Source: Streptomyces sp. NRRL S-118
Lineage (GTDB): Bacteria > Actinomycetota > Actinomycetes > Streptomycetales > Streptomycetaceae
Length of the DNA: 64,000 bases
Direction of reading: 5' to 3'
NCBI RefSeq assembly: GCF_000716335.1
Contig: NZ_KL591007.1
Span: 62,435-126,434, forward strand
Shown here one piece after another: positions 10,025 through 18,664 of the stretch. The notes beneath the pieces were generated by a model that had not been told where the DNA came from, made no database searches, and worked only from the letters and a program-made list of their open reading frames with translations. The translations under genes and the position numbers were made by a program. Each line of letters starts with the position of its first letter. The stretch's first letter is position 1.

Positions 10025-11973
10025 CCCGGCAGCGTACGTGCCAGCATGAGGCGGGTGGCCTCCGTCTCCCGGTGCTCGGAGCCGAGGACGCGGGAGCGGG
10101 CCTCCAGGACGGCTGCGTACTCGGCGACCGCCCGTTCCGTCTCCCCGCAGTCGGCGAGCGCGGTGGCCAGGTTGTGCCGGGTCGTCAGGGTGCTCGGGTG
10201 CTCGGCGCCCAGCGTCTCCGTCTCCGCGGCGAGGACGGCCTCGTACTCGGCGCGGGCGCCGGCCGGGTCACCGTCCAGGTGGTGCAGCATGGCGAGGTTG
10301 TGCCGGGTGGCCAGGGAGTGCCGGTCGGTGGGGCCCAGCAGCCGGACGTACACCTCCAGCACCTTTCCGTAGGCGTCCCGGGCCGCCGCCATGTCGCCGG
10401 TCTGCTGGGCCGCCACCGCGTACAGGTGGCGGGTGCGCAGGGTCACCGGCCCGTCCGGGCCGAAGTGCTCCTCGCAGTCCCGCAGCAGTGCCCCGCACGC
10501 CGCCCGCGCCTGCGCGGATTGCCCCGCGTCGAGCAGCGCGCTCACCTCCAGGGAGCGCGCCCAGTGGCTCAGCCGGTGCGCGGCGCCCAGCATCTGCGGG
10601 GCCCGCGCCGCGAGCGGCCGCACCGCCGCCAGCCCCCGCTCCGGAGCGCCGGTGCGCGTCAGGTGGTCGGCCGCGCACAGCGCCCCCACCCACAGGTGCT
10701 CGGGCGAGCCGTCCCCCGGTTCGAGCTCCAGCAGGTGCGGCAGCAGCAGCGACCAGAAGGGCCACCGGGCGGGGTCCTCCGGCCGGCGGTCGGCGGCGGC
10801 GGCGCGCGCCGCCAGGTCCTCGGCCAGGGCCCGGGCGGCGTCCGTCCGGTGGGCGTCCCGCACCAGGGGGTGCAGGGCGACGACCGGCTGGTCGCCGTCG
10901 CCGTCGCGCAGTTCGGCCAGGCCGAGCCGGTCCAGGGCCTGGAGGGCACCCCACAGGCCCGCGGGGGTCGTCCCCGGGACGCGGGCGGGGTCGAGGATCC
11001 GCAGCGGGACCGGCGCGTCGGCGAAGCCGGCCAGCAGGCGCAGCACCGGCCGGGCGCAGGTGTGCCCGCGGGCCTCGGCGAGGGCGAGCGACATGTCCCA
11101 GATACGGGCCAGCGTCCCGTCGCCGTCGACGGTCAGGTCACCGCTGCCGATGGCCGCCAGGTACGCGGCGTACGAGGCGGGCTCGTCGGCGCCCCGGAGG
11201 AACGGGGGCCGTTCGTTGACCGAGGCCAGGTAGCGCCCGGCCGTGTCGAGGGCGAGCGGCAGCCCTCCGAGCCGTACGGCCACCCGGGCCGCGTCCTCGG
11301 ACCGGCCGGCGCTCTCCCCCGCCCGGTCGTGCAGCGCCTGTGCGCCCTCCGCGCGGGCCAGCGGCCCGACCGGGTGGAGCACCGGCAGCGGGCCCCAGCC
11401 GGCCGGGTCGCCGTCGCGCGTGGTCACCAGGACCAGCCCGCGCGGGGCGCTGTGGGGGCGCACCCAGCCGGTGCCGGACGCGAGCCGCCCCGGACCGTCC
11501 AGGAGGCCCAGGTCGTCGGCGTTGTCGACCACGAGCAGCCACGGACCGTCGAGCCGGTCCAGGCGCTGCCACAGCAGGTCGGCGGTGAGCCCGGCGGCCA
11601 GGTCGTCGTCGGTCGCCCCCAAGTGCCGGGCGACGGCCCGCATGCCCCCGGACAGCCGGGTGCCGTCCTGTGCGGCGACCCACCACACCGGCGCGCCCCG
11701 CTCGCGGTGGCGGTGCGCGGCTTCCAGGGCGAGGCTCGTCTTGCCGACGCCGCCCAGCCCGTACAGCACGTGGACGCCCGGCTCGGCCATGAGCCGCCCC
11801 AGCAGTTCCTCGCGACCGCGCAGCGGGGTGCCGCGATCACCCCACGGCGGCGCGACGGTCACCTCCTCGGGCACCGCGCGGGCATCGCCCACCACGAGGT
11901 GCTCGATGCGGCCCGCCTGGATCAGCGTCTCCTGCCGGCCCCCGGTGACGACGTTGCGAACGAAATCCCCCAT
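10021..11973 (-). CDS. NB-ARC/TPR (STAND NTPase) protein with N-terminal amyloid-like motif
   Basis: The 650-residue protein combines, in order, a short N-terminal motif (residues about 5-30: VRNVVTGGRQETLIQAGRIE, then HLVVGD), an NB-ARC-type NTPase with Walker A YGLGGVGKTS (lysine 78) and Walker B-like WLLVVDNADD, the sensor VLVTTRDGD, a winged-helix region, and C-terminal tetratricopeptide/kinesin-light-chain repeats (about 480-640, e.g. RDAYGKVLEVYVRLLGPTD and ARAEYEAVLAAETETLGAEHPS). This is the plan of bacterial NLR-like signal proteins. The N-terminal motif resembles RHIM-like BASS3 amyloid signalling sequences. No effector domain is visible in the same chain. It follows the SDR gene by 12 bases and overlaps the MetE-like gene. 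Confidence 0.85.
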   Translation of the reverse strand: MGDFVRNVVTGGRQETLIQAGRIEHLVVGDARAVPEEVTVAPPWGDRGTPLRGREELLGRLMAEPGVHVLYGLGGVGKTSLALEAAHRHRERGAPVWWVAAQDGTRLSGGMRAVARHLGATDDDLAAGLTADLLWQRLDRLDGPWLLVVDNADDLGLLDGPGRLASGTGWVRPHSAPRGLVLVTTRDGDPAGWGPLPVLHPVGPLARAEGAQALHDRAGESAGRSEDAARVAVRLGGLPLALDTAGRYLASVNERPPFLRGADEPASYAAYLAAIGSGDLTVDGDGTLARIWDMSLALAEARGHTCARPVLRLLAGFADAPVPLRILDPARVPGTTPAGLWGALQALDRLGLAELRDGDGDQPVVALHPLVRDAHRTDAARALAEDLAARAAAADRRPEDPARWPFWSLLLPHLLELEPGDGSPEHLWVGALCAADHLTRTGAPERGLAAVRPLAARAPQMLGAAHRLSHWARSLEVSALLDAGQSAQARAACGALLRDCEEHFGPDGPVTLRTRHLYAVAAQQTGDMAAARDAYGKVLEVYVRLLGPTDRHSLATRHNLAMLHHLDGDPAGARAEYEAVLAAETETLGAEHPSTLTTRHNLATALADCGETERAVAEYAAVLEARSRVLGSEHRETEATRLMLARTLPG

Positions 11974-11985
11974 CCCCGCGGCCCC

Positions 11986-12684
11986 CTATCGTCCCGGTCG
12001 CACCGTCAGGTCGTTGATCTCCGCGTCGCGCGGCAGGTCCAGGGCGGTGAGGATCGCGGTGGCGACCGACTCCGGGTCGATCCACCGGGAGGCGTCGTAC
12101 TCCTTGCCCTCCTGCTGGTGGACCTTGGCCTGCATGGGGCTGGCCGTACGGCCCGGATAGACGGACGTGACCCGTACGCCGGCCGGGTGCTCCTCGTGGC
12201 GCAGTGCGTCGGCCAGCGCCTTCAGGCCGTGCTTGGAGGCGGCGTACGCGGCCCACTCGGCATGGGCGTTGAGCCCGGCGCCCGAGTTGACGAACACGAT
12301 GTGCCCCTGGGAAAGCCGCAGTTGCGGCAGGAGCAGCCGGGTCAGCTCGGCGGGGGCGACCAGGTTCACGTCGAGCTGGTGGCGCCACGTCCTGGGGGTC
12401 AGGTCGCCGACCCGGCCGAGGTCGACGACGCCCGCGACGTGCAGCAGCGAGTCGAGGCGGTCCGGGAGGGACTGGTGCGAGAAGGCCCAGGAGAGCCGGT
12501 CGGGGGTGGCGAGGTCGCCGACGAGCGTACGGGCGCCGGGGTAGGCGCCGGCCAGTTCCTTGGCGCGTCCGGCGTCACGTGCCAGCAGCACGAGGTCGTC
12601 GCCCCGCTCGTGCAGCCGGCGCGCGACGGCCGCGCCGATGCCGGACCCTGCGCCGGTGATCAGATGTGTAGCCATACGGGCCAT
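11986..12684 (-). CDS. Short-chain dehydrogenase/reductase
   Basis: A 232-residue classical SDR. The NAD(P)-binding motif TGAGSGIG is at residues 10-17, an N-N-A-G-like element appears as HVAGVVD, and the catalytic Ser/Tyr/Lys are provided by FVNSGAGL and YAASKHGLKAL. The conserved PG motif after the active site reads SVYPGRTASPM. The start at 12684 (MARMATHLITG) has GGGAG seven bases upstream; the in-frame ATG at 12675 is an alternative. The substrate cannot be predicted. It lies 18 bases after the LOG-like gene and 12 before the NB-ARC gene, so the run appears to be co-transcribed. Confidence 0.9.
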   Translation of the reverse strand: MARMATHLITGAGSGIGAAVARRLHERGDDLVLLARDAGRAKELAGAYPGARTLVGDLATPDRLSWAFSHQSLPDRLDSLLHVAGVVDLGRVGDLTPRTWRHQLDVNLVAPAELTRLLLPQLRLSQGHIVFVNSGAGLNAHAEWAAYAASKHGLKALADALRHEEHPAGVRVTSVYPGRTASPMQAKVHQQEGKEYDASRWIDPESVATAILTALDLPRDAEINDLTVRPGR

Positions 12685-12702
12685 GCTCGCACTCCCGGCC
12701 CG

Positions 12703-13242
12703 CTACCGGAGCCCGGCGCTCTCCTCCAGGTACGCGAGGGCGGCGACGCCGTCCTCCGCGAAGAACACCAGGTCCGTCAGGGGCACGGGGAGGAAGCCCT
12801 CGGCGTCCATCCGCCGGAACTGCTCCTTCAGTCCGTCGTAGAACCCGGCGGTGTTGAGCAGCACGACCGGTTTGCCGTGCAGGCCGTGCTTCTTCAGCTC
12901 CAGGATCTCGGTGGCCTCGTCGAGTGTGCCCGTGCCGCCGACCATGATCACGATCGCGTCGGCCTTGGCCAGCAGGAGCGCCTTGCGCTCGGCGAGGTCC
13001 TTGGCGACGACCATCTCGTCGACCCCGGGACGGGCCTTGTGGGACAGGAACTCCACGGAGACGCCGACGAGCCGGCCGCCGGCCTCCTGGACGCCGTCCG
13101 CGACGACCTTCATGAGGCCGGCGTCGGAGCCGCCCCACACGAGGGTGTGGCCGGCCTTGCCGAGCAGCTGGGCGAACTCGCGGGCCGGGACCGTGTAGCG
13201 CTCGTCGAGGTCGGCGGCGGAGAGGAAGACACAGATGTTCAC
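12703..13242 (-). CDS. LOG-family Rossmann protein (TIGR00730-like), variant active-site motif
   Basis: A 179-residue protein of the LOG/lysine-decarboxylase-like family, whose better-known members release free cytokinin bases from nucleoside 5'-monophosphates. It begins MNICVFLSAADLD, and carries the two family blocks in altered form: VWGGSDAGLMKVVADG (usually S-G-G-G-x-x-G-L-M-G) and IVIMVGGTGTLDEATEIL, where the usual PGGxGTxxE has Val in place of Pro. The Glu-rich loop needed for catalysis (GTLDEATE) is retained. Activity as a phosphoribohydrolase is plausible but not certain. It is the first gene of the leftward run ending with ligA and diverges from the DUF427 gene. Confidence 0.8.
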   Translation of the reverse strand: MNICVFLSAADLDERYTVPAREFAQLLGKAGHTLVWGGSDAGLMKVVADGVQEAGGRLVGVSVEFLSHKARPGVDEMVVAKDLAERKALLLAKADAIVIMVGGTGTLDEATEILELKKHGLHGKPVVLLNTAGFYDGLKEQFRRMDAEGFLPVPLTDLVFFAEDGVAALAYLEESAGLR

Positions 13243-13313
13243 GACGCAACCCTACGGGCCTGCCGGCACCACGGCCCGGGAATCGACGGCCGGTCACCGC
13301 CGTTGCACCGGCC

Positions 13314-13637
13314 ATGACGACAGGACACCGCATCACCATCGAACCGGGCACCGACCATGTGCGCGTCGTCCTCGACGGGCGGCTGGTGGCGGAGAGCCGG
13401 CGGCCGCTCGTGCTGCGCGAGACGGGCTGTCCCGTGCGCTACTACCTGCCCGTGGCGGACGTCCGCACGGACCTGCTGTCCCCGTCCGACACGCAGACGT
13501 ACTGCCCGTTCAAGGGCACGGCGTCGTACTGGTCCCTGGACGGGGCGAGGGACGTGGCGTGGGCGTATCCCGACCCGTCGCCGGATGTCGCCGCCATCGC
13601 CGGCCACCTCTGCTTCTACCGGACCGACGTGGTGTGA
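13314..13637 (+). CDS. DUF427 domain protein
   Basis: A 107-residue single-domain DUF427 protein. Typical features are the start HRITIEPGTDHVRVVLDGRLVA, the VLRETGCPVRYYLPVADV core, the invariant YCPFKGTASYWS block and the closing segment HLCFY. The family has a compact beta fold with no established activity. The gene is monocistronic on the plus strand, divergent from the LOG-like gene across 71 bases that must hold both promoters. The start ATG 13314 is the only sensible one before the conserved N-terminus. Confidence 0.9.
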   Translation: MTTGHRITIEPGTDHVRVVLDGRLVAESRRPLVLRETGCPVRYYLPVADVRTDLLSPSDTQTYCPFKGTASYWSLDGARDVAWAYPDPSPDVAAIAGHLCFYRTDVV

Positions 13638-14074
13638 CCGGCCGGCGTCGGGGCTCCGCCGCGGGCGCCGGTCCGCCCCCGCACGGAGGACCCGAGCGGG
13701 GCGATCGAGTCGGCCGACGGCACGCGCCTCGCGCACGGGCGCGGAAGCGGGAGCGCCGCTGATCCTGGCGGGCGGGGAGCTGAGCACCGGGGCGGGTGAC
13801 GCGCCGCTCGCCGGGCTGCCGGCATCGCGCGTCACCGCGGACACCTCCGGCCGGCGCGGGCGCGGCGGCAGCGCGGACACCGGCCGTACGCCGTGGGCGC
13901 GCGAGGACGGAGCCGCGCGACGCGACGCGGCGCGCGCGGTCGCGGAGGCGGCGCCGCGCCCGGCGGCACGCACGCTGACCGGCCAGGTGCACGCGGTGGC
14001 GCCGCAGGTGCCGGAGCGTTTCTCCGCGAGCGCGGAGTGGCGGCGGAGCGACGCGGGCCGCGGCCGCCCCGGGA
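13638..14074 (+). other. 437-bp stretch with coding-like bias but no clear gene
   Basis: No convincing gene is annotated here. One plus-strand frame (codons in phase with base 13357) stays open from within the DUF427 gene to 14205 and has very high G/C at third positions from about 13740 to 14075, giving protein-like text such as LILAGGELSTGAGDAPLAGL and RTLTGQVHAVAPQVPERF. There is no ATG or good ribosome site at its head, and it would run antisense into mnmA. It may be a decayed or unrecognised small gene, or a composition artefact. Confidence 0.3.
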
Positions 14075-15205
14075 TCAGGCCGTGGCCGGCGCCGCGCTGC
14101 GCCGCGTGGTCGTGGCGATGGTCGCCGAGCCGACCACGCGGGTGCCGTCGTACAGGACGATCGCCTGGCCGGGGGCCACGCCGCGGACCGGTTCATCGAA
14201 GGTGACGTGCAGTTCTCCGCCCTCCAGGGAGGCCGTCACCGGGGTCTCGCCGCCGTGGGCGCGCAGCTGGGCCGTGTACGTGCCGGGGCCCGAGGGGGCC
14301 GTGCCGCACCAGCGGGGCTTGATCGCGGTCAGCGCGGTGACGTCCAGTGCCTCGGCGGGGCCGACGGTCACCCGGTTGTCCACGGGCGAGATGTCCAGCA
14401 CGTAGCGCGGCTTTCCGTCGGGCGCCGGGTGGCCGATGCGCAGGCCCTTGCGCTGGCCGATGGTGAAGCCGTACGCGCCCTCGTGCGTGCCGACCTTGGC
14501 GCCGGACTCGTCGACGATGTCGCCCTCCGCCTTGCCCAGCCGGGACGCCAGGAAGCCCTGGGTGTCGCCGTCCGCGATGAAGCAGATGTCGTGGCTGTCG
14601 GGCTTCTTCGCCACCGCCAGGCCCCGCCGCTCCGCCTCCGCGCGGATCTCGTCCTTGGTGGTGAGCGTGTCGCCCAGCGGGAACATGGCGTGGGCGAGCT
14701 GGCGCTCGTCGAGCACGCCGAGGACGTACGACTGGTCCTTGGCCATGTCGGAGGCGCGGTGGAGCTCCCGGCTGCCGTCCTCGCGGGTCACGACCGTGGC
14801 GTAGTGGCCGGTGCAGACCGCGTCGAAGCCCAGCGCGAGCGCCTTGTCGAGCAGCGCCGCGAACTTGATCTTCTCGTTGCAGCGCAGGCACGGGTTGGGG
14901 GTGCGGCCGGCCTCGTACTCGGCGACGAAGTCCTCGACCACGTCCTCGCGGAACCGCTCGGCCAGGTCCCACACATAGAACGGGATGCCGATGACGTCGG
15001 CCGCGCGGCGCGCGTCGCGCGAGTCCTCGATGGTGCAGCAGCCGCGGGCGCCGGTGCGGAAGGACTGCGGGTTCGCGGACAGGGCCAGGTGCACCCCGGT
15101 GACGTCGTGCCCGGCTTCGGCGGCACGGGCGGCGGCGACGGCGGAGTCCACGCCGCCCGACATGGCGGCGAGGACGCGGAGGGGGCGCTGGGGAGTCTCA
15201 GTCAT
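14075..15205 (-). CDS. mnmA: tRNA-specific 2-thiouridylase
   Basis: MnmA places sulfur at position 2 of U34 in Lys, Glu and Gln tRNAs, using ATP to activate the base. The 376-residue protein has the PP-loop [13 protein letters not shown] (residues 13-25), the catalytic cysteine in [13 protein letters not shown] (Cys106), and the second cysteine in DSHDICFI (Cys208), which together form the persulfide/disulfide pair. DTQGFL and [11 protein letters not shown] are further family blocks. The start ATG 15205 follows GGTGGGG. The cysteine desulfurase at 15966-17135 is the likely sulfur donor, with an amidase gene between them on the other strand. Confidence 0.96.
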   Translation of the reverse strand: MTETPQRPLRVLAAMSGGVDSAVAAARAAEAGHDVTGVHLALSANPQSFRTGARGCCTIEDSRDARRAADVIGIPFYVWDLAERFREDVVEDFVAEYEAGRTPNPCLRCNEKIKFAALLDKALALGFDAVCTGHYATVVTREDGSRELHRASDMAKDQSYVLGVLDERQLAHAMFPLGDTLTTKDEIRAEAERRGLAVAKKPDSHDICFIADGDTQGFLASRLGKAEGDIVDESGAKVGTHEGAYGFTIGQRKGLRIGHPAPDGKPRYVLDISPVDNRVTVGPAEALDVTALTAIKPRWCGTAPSGPGTYTAQLRAHGGETPVTASLEGGELHVTFDEPVRGVAPGQAIVLYDGTRVVGSATIATTTRRSAAPATA

Positions 15206-15251
15206 AGCCCCACCAGGGTACGGGGCGGGCGGAAGGACACGGGAACCGAAT

Positions 15252-15267
15252 ACGCATGCGCATGCGT
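15252..15267. promoter_or_regulatory. Perfect 16-bp palindrome between mnmA and the amidase gene
   Basis: ACGCATGCGCATGCGT is a perfect palindrome 10 bases upstream of the amidase ATG and 46 bases upstream of the mnmA start. It contains two overlapping GCATGC units and lies in the only divergent intergenic space, so it is a good candidate operator for one or both genes. Confidence 0.5.
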
Positions 15268-15277
15268 TGACGATCAC

Positions 15278-15973
15278 ATGGGGAGTGCTCACAGGCGGGG
15301 AGTCGGCCGCCGCGCGGTGCTGATCGGTGGTGGCGCGGCCGTCGTCGGTACGGCCGTGCTGGCCCGGGACGAACTGAGACGTGCCTGGTGGCGGCTGCCC
15401 GGCATGGAGAAGAAGCGCGTCGAGGGCGAGCTGGACCACAAGGGCGCGGAGTGGACGGCGGCGGCGCGGGCGAACTGGCGGCGGGCCGACCGGCCGGACG
15501 ACTACACGATCGACCGGGTGGTGATCCATGTCGTCCAGGGCAGCTATCCCACGGCCCTGAAGGTGTTCAAGAACCCCGGGCACGGCGCCGCGACCCACTA
15601 CGTCGTCCGCAAGGACGGCCACGTCGCCCAGATGATCCGCGAGCTGGACGTGGCCTTCCACGCCGGCAACCGCGACATGAACGAGCGCAGCATCGGCATC
15701 GAGCACGAGGGTTTCGTGCACCGCCCGCAGGACTTCACGGCGGCGATGTACGAGGCGTCGGCGCGGCTGACGGCGGGGATATGCGCCCGGTACGGGATAC
15801 CGGTCGACCGGGAGCACATCATCGGCCACGTGGAGGTGGAGGGCACCGACCACACCGACCCGGGCCCGCACTGGGACTGGGACCGGTACATGCGCCTGGT
15901 ACGGGCCGCGGCGGAGCGGCCGCCGGCCGAGGCGGGCGGGCCCGGGAGGGTCCGGAGGACGGGCCCTAGCTGA
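15278..15973 (+). CDS. Exported N-acetylmuramoyl-L-alanine amidase (Amidase_2)
   Basis: This 231-residue enzyme should cleave the amide bond between N-acetylmuramic acid and L-alanine in peptidoglycan. It opens with a twin-arginine type signal ([25 protein letters not shown], split here for reading: [10 protein letters not shown] then [14 protein letters not shown]). The T7-lysozyme-like Amidase_2 domain follows: first zinc histidine in [39 protein letters not shown], and the last ligands in [18 protein letters not shown] 15278 is chosen because the signal directly follows; no ribosome site is obvious, so the mRNA may be leaderless. The stop overlaps the convergent desulfurase stop by eight bases. 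Confidence 0.9.
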   Translation: MGSAHRRGVGRRAVLIGGGAAVVGTAVLARDELRRAWWRLPGMEKKRVEGELDHKGAEWTAAARANWRRADRPDDYTIDRVVIHVVQGSYPTALKVFKNPGHGAATHYVVRKDGHVAQMIRELDVAFHAGNRDMNERSIGIEHEGFVHRPQDFTAAMYEASARLTAGICARYGIPVDREHIIGHVEVEGTDHTDPGPHWDWDRYMRLVRAAAERPPAEAGGPGRVRRTGPS

Positions 15974-17135
15974 GACCGGCCGTGCGGGCCCGCTCCACCG
16001 CCGGGCCGATGGCCTTCGCCACGGCCTCCACGTCCGCGTCGGTGGAGGTGTGGCCGAGCGTGAAGCGCAGGGTGCCGCGGGCCAGGTCGGGGTCGGTCCC
16101 GGTGGCCAGCAGCACATGGCTGGGCTGGGCGATGCCGGCCGTGCAGGCGGAGCCGGTGGAGCACTCGATGCCCTGGGCGTCCAGCAGCAGCAGCAGCGAG
16201 TCGCCCTCGCAGCCGGGGAAGGCGAAGTGGGCGTTGGCGGGCAGGCGGCCGGCCGCGTCCGGGTCCCCGCCGAGGACGGCGTCCGGGACGGCCGCGCGGA
16301 CGGCGTCGATCAGCCGGTCGCGCAGGGCGCCGATGTCCCGGGCGTGCTCCTCGCGGCGCTCGGCGGCCAGTCGCGCGGCCACGGCGAAGGCGGCGACGGC
16401 CGGGACGTCGAGGGTGCCGGAGCGGACGTGGCGCTCCTGGCCGCCGCCGTGCAGCACCGGGACGGGGCTGTGCTCGCGTCCCAGCAGCAGGGCGCCGATG
16501 CCGTACGGACCGCCGATCTTGTGGCTGGACACGGTCAGGGCGGCGAGGTCCGAGGCGGCGAAGCCGACCGGGACCTGGCCGAACGCCTGGACCGCGTCGG
16601 AGTGCAGGGGGATGCCGAACTCGCGGGCCACGGCGGCGAGTTCGGCGACCGGCATGACGGTGCCGATCTCGTTGTTGGCCCACATCACGGTGATGAGGGC
16701 GACGCTCTCCGGGTCCCGCTCGACGGCCTCGCGCAGCGCGTCGGGGTGGACGCGTCCGTACACGTCGACGGGCAGGTACTCGACGGTCGCGCCCTCGTGC
16801 TCGCCGAGCCAGTGCACGGCGTCGAGGACGGCGTGGTGCTCGACGGGGCTGGCCAATACCCGCACGCGGCGCGGGTCGGCATCGCGCCGGGCCCAGTACA
16901 GGCCCTTGACGGCGAGATTGTCCGATTCCGTACCCCCCGAGGTGAGGACGACCTCGCTGGGGCGCGCCCCCAGCGCCTCGGCGAGGATCTCGCGGGCCTC
17001 CTCGACGGTACGGCGGGCCCGGCGGCCGGCGGCGTGCAGCGAGGACGCGTTGCCGGTGACGGCGAGCTGGGCGGTCATCGCCTCGATCGCCTCCGGGAGC
17101 ATCGGAGTGGTCGCGGCGTGGTCGAGGTAGGCCAT
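15966..17135 (-). CDS. Cysteine desulfurase (IscS/NifS family)
   Basis: A 389-residue PLP enzyme that removes sulfur from L-cysteine as a protein persulfide. It starts [20 protein letters not shown]; the PLP lysine is K206 in [12 protein letters not shown], and the persulfide cysteine is C331 in [11 protein letters not shown], in a loop of the IscS (class I) type. The histidine stacking on PLP is in VEHHAVLDA. The nearby mnmA suggests a role in tRNA 2-thiolation, in addition to possible Fe-S supply; no iscU or suf genes are present in the window. It is transcribed leftward, converging on the amidase gene. Confidence 0.95.
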   Translation of the reverse strand: MAYLDHAATTPMLPEAIEAMTAQLAVTGNASSLHAAGRRARRTVEEAREILAEALGARPSEVVLTSGGTESDNLAVKGLYWARRDADPRRVRVLASPVEHHAVLDAVHWLGEHEGATVEYLPVDVYGRVHPDALREAVERDPESVALITVMWANNEIGTVMPVAELAAVAREFGIPLHSDAVQAFGQVPVGFAASDLAALTVSSHKIGGPYGIGALLLGREHSPVPVLHGGGQERHVRSGTLDVPAVAAFAVAARLAAERREEHARDIGALRDRLIDAVRAAVPDAVLGGDPDAAGRLPANAHFAFPGCEGDSLLLLLDAQGIECSTGSACTAGIAQPSHVLLATGTDPDLARGTLRFTLGHTSTDADVEAVAKAIGPAVERARTAGLS

Positions 17136-17246
17136 GGTGCCTCGATTCTACGAGGCTCCCCGGGGCCGCCGGAGGCCGCCCGGTGCGGTCGGCACCCGGT
17201 CGGCGCGCGGTCCGCGCGGCGGGGGCCGCGGGCGGACCCGGGGCCG

Positions 17247-17516
17247 TCAGCCGAGGTTCCAGGAGAGCGTGCCGTCGGCCGAGGCCAGCGCGGCGAGGAC
17301 CACCAGGTCCGCGATGCCGAGGCCGAGGCCGAGCAGGGCGCGCCCGCGGCGCGCGGTACCGCGGCGCAGTGCCAGCAGGGCGAGTCCGATGGCGATGGGC
17401 CCGAGGATGATGTTGAGGACCAGCAGCCCCAGCAGTCCCAGGACGAACGCGGCGACGGCCATGCCGTCGGCGTCCCGGATGCCGGTGCGGCGCCGGGGCG
17501 GTGCGGTGAGTTCCAT
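17247..17516 (-). CDS. DUF4190 small membrane protein
   Basis: An 89-residue protein with two transmembrane helices separated by a short basic loop: GMAVAAFVLGLLGLLVLNIILG and LLGLGLGIADLVVLAALA. The spacing IAIGLALLALRRGTARRGRALLGLGLGI is typical of DUF4190 proteins, which are common in Streptomyces and have no known function. Start ATG 17516 is preceded by GAAGGAGCGT. It lies 80 bases downstream of the 51-residue membrane protein and may be in one transcript with it. Confidence 0.85.
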   Translation of the reverse strand: MELTAPPRRRTGIRDADGMAVAAFVLGLLGLLVLNIILGPIAIGLALLALRRGTARRGRALLGLGLGIADLVVLAALASADGTLSWNLG

Positions 17517-17573
17517 GACGACGCTCCTTCGGTGAGGACGGTGGCGTCAGCCACCGCGGTGACGTTCCGTGGT

Positions 17574-17611
17574 GGTGCGTCAGTGGTGGCGGTGCGTCAG
17601 TGGTGGCGGTG
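17574..17611. repeat. 17-bp tandem duplication at a stop codon
   Basis: GGTGCGTCAGTGGTGGC occurs at 17574-17590 and again at 17591-17607, followed by the first four bases of a third copy. The stop codon of the 51-residue membrane protein lies in the second copy, so gain or loss of a unit would change its C-terminus. Confidence 0.7.
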
Positions 17612-17752
17612 CCGCCGCCGCTCGCGCGCGGCGAAGACGAGCAGCCAGGCGCCGATGACGGCGGCCGCGACGACGGTGACGGGCAGGGGCACATGGGCCA
17701 CGGACCCCATGAGCACCCCCAGCAGGAGCAGGGCTGCCACGAGGAAGAGCAT
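17597..17752 (-). CDS. 51-residue membrane protein of unknown function
   Basis: A short protein, MLFLVAALLLLGVLMGSVAH then VPLPVTVVAAAVIGAWLLVF followed by a basic tail AARERRRHRHH. It has two adjacent hydrophobic helices and a histidine/arginine-rich end on the cytoplasmic side. The start at 17752 is strongly supported by AGGAGG nine bases upstream; a longer frame from 17788 would include that site within the coding region. It is divergent from the TetR gene across 100 bases with repeated motifs, so it is the likely regulatory target. Function unknown. Confidence 0.7.
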   Translation of the reverse strand: MLFLVAALLLLGVLMGSVAHVPLPVTVVAAAVIGAWLLVFAARERRRHRHH

Positions 17753-17776
17753 CGGAAACAACCTCCTGAATCGGAA

Positions 17777-17847
17777 ACAGTTGTTCACTGACTACCCAGT
17801 CTAACGAATGCGATGACTGTCGCGTCGCGGGCAACGGTTGTTTACTC
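17777..17847. promoter_or_regulatory. Candidate TetR operators between small membrane gene and TetR gene
   Basis: ACAGTTGTTCACTG (17777-17790) and ACGGTTGTTTACTC (17834-17847) are direct repeats with 11 of 14 bases identical. The first is itself an imperfect palindrome (CAGT...ACTG arms). One lies at the ribosome-site side of each divergent gene, which fits autoregulation plus control of the neighbour. Confidence 0.45.
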
Positions 17848-17852
17848 ATGGA

Positions 17853-18548
17853 ATGAGTCACGCCGCCGGGACGGGGACCGGGATCCGCCGGGCCCAGAAG
17901 CAGAAGACCCGTCAGGCCCTGCTGGACGCCGCCCTGCTGCTGCTGGAGGAGCAGAGCCTGAGCAGCCTCGGCCTGCGCGAGGTCACCCGCGCCGTCGGCG
18001 TCGCCCCGGCCGCCTTCTACCGCCACTTCCGCGACACCGCCGACCTCGGTGTCGCGCTGGTCGACGAGGCCCTCGGCAGTCTGCACGAGACCCTCCGTAC
18101 GACACTGGCGACGACCGGGGACAGCGGCGAACGGATCGCCGCGGCAGTCGAGTTGATCGCCGACCTGGTCCACGGGTACCCCGCCCACGTCCGGTTCATC
18201 GTCCGCGAGCGGCACGGCGGCGTGCGGCGCGTACGGGAGGCGATCGGCGGTCAACTCGACCTGTTCGTCCGGGAGGTGGCCGACGAGCTGGCTCGGCAGC
18301 CGGAGTCCCGCGGCTGGGACCGGGACGATCTGCTCATGCTCGCCGGTCTGTACGTGGACCACATGGTGATGACCGCCTCGGCGTTCCTGGCCGTCGGCCC
18401 CGACCGCGAGGCAGGGGGCGGCGACGCCCGGAACCACGAGGCGCAGGGCCGGGCGGCACGGGACCGCGGGGAGCACGAGCGCGTGGCGCGGACCGCACGC
18501 CGGCAGCTGCGGCTGGTCGCCCTGGGGCGCCGCCACTGGCTGGACTGA
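17853..18548 (+). CDS. TetR-family transcriptional regulator
   Basis: A 231-residue TetR protein. The N-terminal helix-turn-helix is clear: KTRQALLDAALLLLEEQ, LGLREVTRAVGVAPAAFYRHF, with a basic leader (GIRRAQKQ). The C-terminal ligand domain has the FadR-type look of actinobacterial members, including HGYPAHVRFIVRERHGGVR, but the effector is unknown. The start ATG 17853 overlaps no strong ribosome site; TTG at 17838 is an in-frame alternative but lies inside the second putative operator. The tail after residue 195 (REAGGGDARNHEAQGRAARD) is charged and probably disordered. Confidence 0.9.
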   Translation: MSHAAGTGTGIRRAQKQKTRQALLDAALLLLEEQSLSSLGLREVTRAVGVAPAAFYRHFRDTADLGVALVDEALGSLHETLRTTLATTGDSGERIAAAVELIADLVHGYPAHVRFIVRERHGGVRRVREAIGGQLDLFVREVADELARQPESRGWDRDDLLMLAGLYVDHMVMTASAFLAVGPDREAGGGDARNHEAQGRAARDRGEHERVARTARRQLRLVALGRRHWLD

Positions 18549-18664
18549 CCGACCCCGTCCGCCGAGCCCGGCACCCCGGACGCCACGACGCGGAAGAGCG
18601 CCCCGACGTCCCGGCGGGTGGTGCGTACGGGGCGTCGAGGCGCTCGGCGAGCTCGGTGGCGCGG

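Noticed and set aside
14207..15277. N-terminal extension of the amidase into a long plus-strand frame over mnmA
   Set aside because: The extra sequence is antisense to mnmA. The twin-arginine signal immediately after ATG 15278 fixes the real start.
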